Shown piece after piece: positions 1 through 5,607 of a stretch of DNA of 6,700 nucleotides (position 1 is its first letter; every line of letters begins with the position of its first letter). The position numbers were made by a program, and so were the translations under genes. The DNA is from an uncultured Burkholderiales bacterium (lineage in GTDB: Bacteria; Pseudomonadota; Gammaproteobacteria; Burkholderiales; Burkholderiaceae_E), in the NCBI GenBank assembly GCA_903923345.1, contig CAIXXI010000303.1, positions 1 to 6,700 of the forward strand. The letters are read 5' to 3'. The notes beneath the pieces are model-generated. The model had not been told where the DNA came from, made no database searches, and saw nothing but the letters and a program-made list of their open reading frames with translations.

Positions 1-350
1 GATGAGGCCTGCCGTGCATCGACCACCTGAGCCCAGCTCATTGGAAGACGCCCCAGGCATGCCCGGGCGGTCTGGGGCGAACACAGCTGCAATCGCCCGC
101 TCCAGCGCATCACGCCCACCTCGTAGGGGCCGCGTGACAAGGCCACCGCGATGCGACTCAGCCGTGACATCGGCGCATCGTCCGGCGTCACCGAAGGGTG
201 TTGGGCCAGTACAGGCTGCCAGGATCCGATCGACTCAGCCGGACCGGCATCGTCGATGAGTTGTACGGACCAGCCCCGCGTCGCCAATGCAAAGGCCATC
301 GCATGACCAGACAGGCCAGCGCCAATGATCAGTGCAGATCGGCTCGTCAC
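1..350 (-). CDS. FAD-dependent oxidoreductase, MnmC C-terminal-domain-like (partial, N-terminal 116 residues)
   Basis: Reading the minus strand from a GTG at 350-348 gives an open frame to the window edge, so the C-terminus is missing. Residues 5-34 form a classic FAD-binding Rossmann start: a hydrophobic strand ALII, the GxGxxG motif GAGLSG at 10-15, a helix, then a second strand VQLIDD ending in acidic residues at 33-34. Residues 51-66 read HPSVTPDDAPMSRLSR, which resembles the HPxxTxDDNxxxRLSR segment of the FAD domain of MnmC, the tRNA wobble-uridine enzyme that oxidises cmnm5(s2)U. FAD binding is well supported; the MnmC relationship is from memory, and another DAO-family oxidase is possible. 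The glycine motif lies about 10 residues from the start, so no methyltransferase domain precedes it, unlike bifunctional MnmC. The GTG overlaps the dinB stop as GTGA, suggesting translational coupling. A second in-frame GTG at 353-351 is an alternative start. Confidence 0.78.
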   Translation of the reverse strand, partial: MTSRSALIIGAGLSGHAMAFALATRGWSVQLIDDAGPAESIGSWQPVLAQHPSVTPDDAPMSRLSRIAVALSRGPYEVGVMRWSGRLQLCSPQTARACLGRLPMSWAQVVDARQAS

Positions 351-1528
351 CACAGGGGCGTCTCGGTGTTGTGTGGGAGGTCTTCAAAGAGCGGAAGGGA
401 TTCACCGAGCCTGTCTGAGGTCGACTCATCGCGCTGGGTGCTCACCTGTGCAGGGCCCGATGCGGCTGAGAGTTCGCCCACCCGAACGCCCACCAGGCGG
501 ACCGGTCGCTTCATGTCGATGCGTGCCAGACACTCGAAGGCCAGCCGACGAATCGACGCTGCGTCATCCAGGGCCACGGGCACCGTGCGATCGCGTGTGA
601 CCGTCTTGAAGTCAGCAAAACGCAGCTTGATGCCGACCGTTCGGCCTCGATAGCCGCGTTTTTGCAGGTCCTCAGCCACCTGTCGGGAGAGCGCGGCCAG
701 CGTCTGCGCGAGGGTCTGCCAGTCGCGAACCGGGTGCAGGTCGCTCTGGAAGGTGGTCTCCCGACTTCTTGATCGAGGCTCCGGATCGAGGTCCAGAGGC
801 CGATCATCGAGCCCATGGGCAGCGCGATGCAGCCAGCTGCCATAGCGTTCGGTGAACTGGGTGCGCAGCCAGTCGGGGTCACAGGCCGCCAGCTGGCCGA
901 TCGTGTCGATGCCCAGCGCCTTGAGTCGGGCATCCGCCTTCGGACCAATGCCCGGAATTTTCCGGGCTGGCAATGGCCAAAGGCGAGGCGCGACATCCTG
1001 CGGCCCGATCAGGGTGATCCCGGCCGGCTTGTTCAGATCGGATGCGATCTTGGCGATCAGCTTGTTCGCGCCGATGCCGATCGAGCAGGTCAGTCCGGTG
1101 GCCTCGAAGACACAGACCTGCAGGCGCTGCGCCAATGCCAGGCTGTCGGCCTCGATCTCGGTCAGATCCAGATACACCTCATCGATGCCCCGGTCCTCGA
1201 TCGCCTGGGTGACCTGTTTGAGCGACCGCTTGAACTCACGGGACACCTCGCGATAGCGCTCGAAATCAACCGGAAGAAAGATGCACTGCGGGCACAGCCT
1301 GGCCGCGACCGACAAGGCCATGCCGGAGTGAATGCCGAAGGCTCGCGCTTCGTAGGTGGCGGTGGTGACGACGCCGCGTCGCGTCGGGTCACCGCGTCCG
1401 CCGATCGCGACCGCTTGGCCTTTCAGCTCAGGGCGGCGCAGCAATTCGACCGACGCATAGAACGCGTCCATATCGAGATGGGCGACGCGTCTTAGTGCGG
1501 GGTCTGTTCGCCCTGGCTGGTCAGCCAT
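347..1528 (-). CDS. dinB: DNA polymerase IV (Y-family translesion polymerase)
   Basis: Cytoplasmic error-prone polymerase that extends past DNA lesions and stalled forks. Numbering from a possible TTG start at 1549 (400 aa), HLDMDAFYASVE at 24-35 holds the first metal-binding Asp (D26) and a Tyr steric gate (Y31). YEAR at 66-69 contacts the incoming nucleotide. GIDEVYLDLT at 121-130 holds the catalytic Asp-Glu pair D123/E124. A helix-hairpin-helix thumb follows (IPGIGPKADARLKALGI), then a little-finger domain (from about FQSDLHPVRDW). The C-terminal LPLF at 385-388 fits a sliding-clamp-binding motif. Length is normal or slightly above normal for the family. I prefer the ATG at 1528 (393 aa), which leaves 17 residues before the HLDMD strand; ATG at 1537 and TTG at 1549 are also possible and none has a good Shine-Dalgarno. 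Every workable start lies inside the upstream small gene, so translation may be coupled to it. No LexA box was seen. Confidence 0.96.
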   Translation of the reverse strand: MADQPGRTDPALRRVAHLDMDAFYASVELLRRPELKGQAVAIGGRGDPTRRGVVTTATYEARAFGIHSGMALSVAARLCPQCIFLPVDFERYREVSREFKRSLKQVTQAIEDRGIDEVYLDLTEIEADSLALAQRLQVCVFEATGLTCSIGIGANKLIAKIASDLNKPAGITLIGPQDVAPRLWPLPARKIPGIGPKADARLKALGIDTIGQLAACDPDWLRTQFTERYGSWLHRAAHGLDDRPLDLDPEPRSRSRETTFQSDLHPVRDWQTLAQTLAALSRQVAEDLQKRGYRGRTVGIKLRFADFKTVTRDRTVPVALDDAASIRRLAFECLARIDMKRPVRLVGVRVGELSAASGPAQVSTQRDESTSDRLGESLPLFEDLPHNTETPLW

Positions 1529-1788
1529 TTCACCCATTTCGGCAGGCAATGTGAAGGAAGGTCGAAGTGCTCGATAACGCCTGCGCGCGCCCGCGTCCGC
1601 ATCTCCCGAAAGGCATCGGTCGTCTCCAGAAACTGGGCGATAGGGTATCCACGCTGCCTCGTATCGAAGAAGTCAGTCAACCCCGCATTGTCGCCGTTTC
1701 GAATCACCGCCCGAAGGGAAGCGATGTCGGCCAGAGCACTGGCCGCATGGCGCAAGACACGATTCGTTGACATCGTGACCAGATTCAC
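1492..1788 (-). CDS. small hypothetical protein upstream of and overlapping dinB
   Basis: A 98-codon frame opening with GTG at 1788 (or ATG at 1773, 93 codons) and ending at TAA 1494-1492. I do not recognise the family. The protein looks soluble, with no signal peptide or membrane segment. It has an Ala/Leu-rich N-terminal helix-like stretch, a central segment GLTDFFDTRQRGYPIAQFL, a charged stretch FREMRTRARAG, and a Trp-containing end (PKWVKWL). Codon choice looks like that of neighbouring genes (GC-rich third positions in most codons), which favours a real gene. Its last 12-13 codons overlap dinB in another frame by about 37 nt, and it is the first gene of the minus-strand unit, so it may be co-transcribed with and translationally coupled to dinB. 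Neither start has a convincing Shine-Dalgarno. The alternative is a spurious frame in the dinB leader, but then about 250 nt before dinB would be empty. Confidence 0.55.
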   Translation of the reverse strand: MNLVTMSTNRVLRHAASALADIASLRAVIRNGDNAGLTDFFDTRQRGYPIAQFLETTDAFREMRTRARAGVIEHFDLPSHCLPKWVKWLTSQGEQTPH

Positions 1789-1807
1789 AGCCGACCGTAA
1801 ACCCCGC

Positions 1808-1816
1808 TGTTACGAT
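1808..1816 (+). promoter_or_regulatory. candidate extended -10 promoter element of the secretion operon
   Basis: The nine bases TGTTACGAT fit an extended -10 (TGn followed by TACGAT, four of six matches to TATAAT) and lie 37 nt upstream of the ATG at 1853, in the gap between the divergent units. A TTCACA at 1784-1789 resembles a -35 box but its 21-nt spacing is too long, so recognition would have to depend mainly on the extended -10. No promoter of similar quality was found on the minus strand. This is a motif match only. Confidence 0.3.
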
Positions 1817-1817
1817 C

Positions 1818-1838
1818 CGGCCCTGTTCCAAAGGGTCG
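1818..1838 (+). promoter_or_regulatory. 7-bp stem-loop in the leader of the TolC-family gene
   Basis: CGGCCCT (1818-1824) pairs with AGGGTCG (1832-1838) around a 7-nt loop, with one G-U wobble in the plus-strand RNA. The minus-strand RNA would have an A-C mismatch at that pair, so the fold favours plus-strand transcripts. It sits 14 nt before the ATG at 1853. There is no U-tract, so it is not an intrinsic terminator. It could affect translation or transcript stability, or it may be chance pairing in GC-rich DNA. If the -10 at 1808-1816 is real, transcription would start within the left arm and disrupt the stem. Confidence 0.25.
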
Positions 1839-1852
1839 AACGATAAACCGTG

Positions 1853-3352
1853 ATGCTGCTGCCTCCGAATGAACGTGTTCAAGCCAGGCTCAAACCTCGG
1901 GCGTGCCAGCCGGAGAAGGCCCTGATGGGTGCCTTGATGTGTGCTGCGACACTGCTCATCTCGAGCGGTCCGGTGTGGGCACAACAGACCGCGATCGGAT
2001 CTGCGGCTGCTCCACGCACGACGGCGGCGCCATTCCCACTGCGTGCAGCTGCGATCGGCGATCGCATGAATGAATCGCTGATGAACCGGATTCGGACAGG
2101 TGATGCCGGTTCGGTCGAGGCTTTGCGTCAGCTGGCGAACGACATCTTGCAGGCGGTTGATTCGCATCCGGAGATTCTGGCGGTGACCGAGCAGGTCGGG
2201 CAGGCTCAGGCGGTTCTGACCGAAGCCCGATCAGGCTGGTATCCGCAGGTGTCAGCGACCGTTGATGCCGGTAATCGGCGGGCAACCACCACAGCCGGTT
2301 CCGGCACGACCCTGACGACGCAAGAGGGCCTGGGCTACGGCGCCTCCATCCGGCAGCTTGTCTATGATTTTGGCACCACCAATGCATTGATCGGGTCAGC
2401 TCAATTTCGCGAGCAGGCGGTTGCGATGCGCTTGCAGACCAAGCGCTCCGATGTGGCGCTGCGTGCGGTCCTGGCCTGGCTTGAACTGGAGCGCGCGAGG
2501 CAATTGCGTGATCTGGCTGAAGACAACCTGCAGTCTCGAACCGATATTTTCGATCTGGTTCGCGAGCGTTTCGAAGTCGGCGGCAGTTCCCGCGCTGACG
2601 TGATCCGCGCCGAGGCTCGCCAGGCTGATGCCCGTGCCTCGCGGGTCGCTGCCGAAGTGGCGCTGCGCAGCGCGGTGCCAGCCTATCGTGAGGCCTTCGG
2701 ATACGACCCTAAACAGACTGCGTTACCTGCCGATTTGCCTCTGGTTCTGAATGGCCAGAGTCTCGCTGAATTGGCCGAACGCTTCGGTGGGGTGCGTGAA
2801 ACACTCGCGTTGCTCGATAGCAGCCGTTCCGAGGCGGTTGCCGCTGACGGTCGCACCAAGCCCACCTTCAACTTCGAGGTCAACGGTAACCGGCGCGAAC
2901 AGAGCATTGGCGGCTTGCCCTCGATCGATACCTCCGCGCTGCTGGTGATGCGCTACAACCTGTTCACCGGTTTTGCCGATTCGGCGAGGCGTGAGCAGGC
3001 CATCCGGCGGGTCAATCAGACCGAGCAGGATCTCGCCAACCTGATCCGGCAGGTCGAGCGCAATATTGAACAAGCTCAGGCGCAAGTCGACAGCGCAGAT
3101 GCCCTGATTCAGAGCCGACGCGCTGCCGTGCGGGCTGCATCCGAGTCACTGATCGCGGTCAAGGAGCAATTCGCCTACAACCGGGGATCACTGCTGGACC
3201 TGTTGCGGGTTCAGGAGGACCTCTACAACGCCGGGCGCGATCTAATCAATGCCAGCATTGATCGCCGTGTGGCTCAGTACCGTTTGATGCACCTGATCTC
3301 CGAACTCGAGCCCCGCCTGACCGAAGCCAGTGCTTCGGCAACCTCACGATAA
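1853..3352 (+). CDS. TolC-family outer-membrane channel of a type I secretion system
   Basis: Forms the outer-membrane and periplasmic exit duct for a type I exporter. Numbering from the GTG at 1850, residues 24-45 are a signal peptide with hydrophobic core ALMCAATLLISS and likely cleavage at VWA-QQ. After a linker of about 45 residues, the first TolC repeat starts at LANDILQAVDSHPEILAV, followed by the typical EARSGWYPQVS, long helical coiled-coil stretches, and a second repeat with the strand motif VMRYNLFTGFADSARREQA. A last helical pair (YNRGSLLDLLRVQEDLYNAGRDLI) follows. About 500 residues is normal for the LapE/AggA-like type I secretion members. GTG 1850 and ATG 1853 are adjacent starts with a weak upstream AAGGG. 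ATG 1925 has a better Shine-Dalgarno but gives a signal peptide without a basic residue, so I keep 1853. The stop lies 5 nt before the ABC transporter gene, so this is the first gene of a three-gene operon. Confidence 0.93.
   Translation: MLLPPNERVQARLKPRACQPEKALMGALMCAATLLISSGPVWAQQTAIGSAAAPRTTAAPFPLRAAAIGDRMNESLMNRIRTGDAGSVEALRQLANDILQAVDSHPEILAVTEQVGQAQAVLTEARSGWYPQVSATVDAGNRRATTTAGSGTTLTTQEGLGYGASIRQLVYDFGTTNALIGSAQFREQAVAMRLQTKRSDVALRAVLAWLELERARQLRDLAEDNLQSRTDIFDLVRERFEVGGSSRADVIRAEARQADARASRVAAEVALRSAVPAYREAFGYDPKQTALPADLPLVLNGQSLAELAERFGGVRETLALLDSSRSEAVAADGRTKPTFNFEVNGNRREQSIGGLPSIDTSALLVMRYNLFTGFADSARREQAIRRVNQTEQDLANLIRQVERNIEQAQAQVDSADALIQSRRAAVRAASESLIAVKEQFAYNRGSLLDLLRVQEDLYNAGRDLINASIDRRVAQYRLMHLISELEPRLTEASASATSR
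1912..1919 (+). promoter_or_regulatory. strong Shine-Dalgarno-like site before an internal in-frame ATG
   Basis: GGAGAAGG ends 5 nt before the ATG at 1925-1927, which is in frame with the TolC-family gene. It is the best ribosome-binding sequence near the start of this gene and argues for a start at 1925 (476 codons). Against this, the resulting signal peptide begins MGALMC and has no Lys or Arg before the hydrophobic core, whereas the upstream start supplies a basic n-region. The choice remains open. Confidence 0.4.
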
Positions 3353-3357
3353 CTGCC

Positions 3358-5607
3358 ATGACGACTGCATCCTCCACAGCCATGCCGACTGACCGCACCT
3401 CGGCGAATGCCGCGCCTGAAGTCCCATTCGATTCAATCGAGCGGGCGCTGATCTGGGTGCTGCATCGCCTCGACAAGCCGATCTCTCGCGCCGCACTGCG
3501 CGCCAAAGTTGCGCGTGAGCCGGGCGCCTGGACCTTCGAGCAGGCGCTCGAGGCACTTGAATCCCTGGGGTTGCGCTGCACCACTCAGCCTTATTCGCTG
3601 CAACTCGAGGCCAGCGCGCCCGGCCCAGTCTTTCTGATTGATCGGCAAGGCCAGGCGCGAGTGATCACCGGTGAACTGCGCGATGGGCAGCCGCTGATTT
3701 TCGATCCCGCCCGCAGTGACAAGGCAGTCAGCGCCTCAGCCGCGGAGCCGGCCTCATGGGTGGGTGCACAGGCGATCGTGCTCGAGCAGCCGCTGCGAAC
3801 CGAAGCACCGGCGGATGCGACCCATCAAGGTCGATTCGGACACTGGTTCTGGGGGCCGATTCTCTCCTCCAAGAGCCTGTACTGGCAGGTCGGACTGGCC
3901 GCTTTGTTCGTCAATGTGTTCGCACTGGTCTCATCGATTTTTTCGATGATCGTCTATGACCGCGTGATGCCTAACAACGCGGTCGACACCCTGACCGCAT
4001 TGGTGATCGGTGTGGCGATCGTTCTGGTGGGTGATTTCGCAATCCGGATGCTGCGTGCCTATTTTCTGGACATGGCAGGCGCGCGGGCGGACATGGTGAT
4101 TGCTGACTCCCTGTATGAACAGGTTCTCGAGATGGACATGAAGTCTCGGCGCGGCAGCACCGGGGCGACGGCCAGTCTGTTGCGTGAGTTCGAGTCGATT
4201 CGCGACTTCCTGACCTCGGCAACCCTGACCACACTCATCGATATCCCTTTTTCGCTGATCTTCATCGTTGTGATTGCTGCGATTGGTGGGCCGATCGTAT
4301 GGGTCCCCGTGCTGACGGCGCCATTGGTCGTGCTCGGTGCAGTGCTGGTGCAGCCGCGCTTGCAGCGGCTGGTGCAGGCCTCTCAGGAAGACGGGCATCA
4401 CAAGTCGGCCGTTCTGGTTGAAACCCTGCACGGCATCGAAACCGTCAAGAGCCTTGGCGCCGGGTCGCTATTGCGACGGCGCTGGCAGGCAGCGGTTTCG
4501 CATCAGGCAGCGGTGGGCCTGAAGACTCGGATGCTGTCATCCATCGCGTCGCACTTCGCATCACTGGCCTCGCAGGTGGTCTGGGTCGGTACCGTGACCT
4601 ACGGATTCTTTTTGATTCGTGACGGGCAAATCGGGTCAGGCGCGATCATCGCCTGCTCGATGTTGGCGGGCCGAGCGATTGCGCCGCTGGGGCAGTTGGC
4701 CCAGTTGCTCACCCGTTTCAATCAGACCATCACCAGCTACCGTGCGCTCAATCAGTTGATGCAGCAGCCGCGCGAGCATTCGGACACCGCGGTCGCCCTG
4801 TCGTCCACGCGCCGTCTCTCGGGTGCGATCGAGTTGCGCGACGTGCATTTTTCCTACCCTGGTCAGAAGCAGGGTGCGATTACCGGTGTGTCGCTGCGCA
4901 TTCGTGCCGGTGAGCGGGTGGCCTTGGTGGGTCGGATCGGCTCAGGAAAGAGCACCTTGCTGAGTTTGCTGATGGGTCTGTACCGACCCGATCAAGGCGA
5001 GATCCTGTTTGACGGCATCGACAGTCGTCAGATCGAACCCGCTGCCCTGCGTCATGACATTGGTGCGGTGTTGCAGGACATCTGGCTGATGAGCGGAACG
5101 GTGCGCGAGAACATCGCGCTCGGTGGCGATGATCCGACCGACGATGAAATCATTGCTGCAGCACAGCTTGCAGGCGTTCATGACTTCGTCGCACAGCATC
5201 CGGATGGTTACGCGATGATGCTGCGTGAACGGGGCGCAGGGCTGTCGGGTGGGCAGCGCCAGGCAATTGCGGTGGCTCGAGCCTTGGTTGGGAACCCGCC
5301 GATCCTGCTGCTTGATGAACCGACCAGCGCAACCGACGTTCCGAGTGAGCAGGCTCTGATCGAGCGCCTCAAGCGCATTCCGCAAGGGCGCACCGTGGTG
5401 ATCGTGACTCACCGCCCGTCGATGCTCGCTCTGGTCGACCGAATGATTGTGATCGAGCAGGGCAAGGTGATTGCGGATGGGCCTAAGGCACAGATCCTGT
5501 CCCAAGCCGCTCAGCCCCCGTCCGCAGCAGGCCGCGCGCCGTCTGCGCCAAACTCCCCACAGCCGCCGGTTGCACCCGGTAGCCAGAATACGGTGAAAGC
5601 AGCATGA
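3358..5607 (+). CDS. type I secretion ABC transporter (permease-ATPase) with C39-like domain, LapB/LssB subfamily
   Basis: Inner-membrane ATP-driven exporter that pushes an unfolded substrate with a C-terminal signal through the HlyD adaptor and TolC channel. Residues about 20-150 form a C39-peptidase-like domain in which the catalytic Cys region is replaced (FDSIERALIWVLHRL), so it should bind substrate, not cleave it. The six-helix membrane domain spans about 176-445; its motifs IVYDRVMPNN (198-207), STGATASLLREFESIRDFLTSATL and IETVKSLGAG are typical of the LssB/LapB exporters. The nucleotide-binding domain is complete: Walker A GRIGSGKS 525-532, Q-loop Q573, signature LSGGQRQ 629-635, Walker B ILLLDE 649-654, D-loop SATD 657-660, switch His H685. 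At 749 residues it is slightly long, owing to a Pro/Ala-rich tail from about 715. ATG 3358 lies 5 nt after the previous stop; ATG 3382 is an alternative. This subfamily usually exports giant repeat adhesins. Confidence 0.95.
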   Translation: MTTASSTAMPTDRTSANAAPEVPFDSIERALIWVLHRLDKPISRAALRAKVAREPGAWTFEQALEALESLGLRCTTQPYSLQLEASAPGPVFLIDRQGQARVITGELRDGQPLIFDPARSDKAVSASAAEPASWVGAQAIVLEQPLRTEAPADATHQGRFGHWFWGPILSSKSLYWQVGLAALFVNVFALVSSIFSMIVYDRVMPNNAVDTLTALVIGVAIVLVGDFAIRMLRAYFLDMAGARADMVIADSLYEQVLEMDMKSRRGSTGATASLLREFESIRDFLTSATLTTLIDIPFSLIFIVVIAAIGGPIVWVPVLTAPLVVLGAVLVQPRLQRLVQASQEDGHHKSAVLVETLHGIETVKSLGAGSLLRRRWQAAVSHQAAVGLKTRMLSSIASHFASLASQVVWVGTVTYGFFLIRDGQIGSGAIIACSMLAGRAIAPLGQLAQLLTRFNQTITSYRALNQLMQQPREHSDTAVALSSTRRLSGAIELRDVHFSYPGQKQGAITGVSLRIRAGERVALVGRIGSGKSTLLSLLMGLYRPDQGEILFDGIDSRQIEPAALRHDIGAVLQDIWLMSGTVRENIALGGDDPTDDEIIAAAQLAGVHDFVAQHPDGYAMMLRERGAGLSGGQRQAIAVARALVGNPPILLLDEPTSATDVPSEQALIERLKRIPQGRTVVIVTHRPSMLALVDRMIVIEQGKVIADGPKAQILSQAAQPPSAAGRAPSAPNSPQPPVAPGSQNTVKAA

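Noticed and set aside
770..791. Direct repeat of GATCGAGG (770-777 and 784-791)
   Set aside because: It is a short repeat inside dinB, in an Asp/Arg-rich coding stretch, with no further copies in an array.
815..1495. 226-codon plus-strand open frame opposite dinB
   Set aside because: It lies wholly antisense to a polymerase gene with clear family motifs, and its translation shows no recognisable domain. It is a by-product of GC-rich codon bias.
1767..1772. Perfect TTGACA resembling a -35 box on the plus strand
   Set aside because: No -10-like hexamer occurs 16-18 nt downstream (1789-1796 is GC-rich), and the site lies within the small minus-strand gene.
2051..2065. Palindrome GCGATC-GGC-GATCGC
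   Set aside because: It is inside the TolC-family coding region and encodes an ordinary AIGDR stretch. GATC and CGATCG words are frequent across the window, so it is not a distinct element.
1673..2387. Minus-strand open frames across the divergent gap and the start of the TolC-family gene
   Set aside because: They overlap both the small gene and the TolC-family gene out of frame, and their translations are Arg- and Pro-rich without domain-like patterns.
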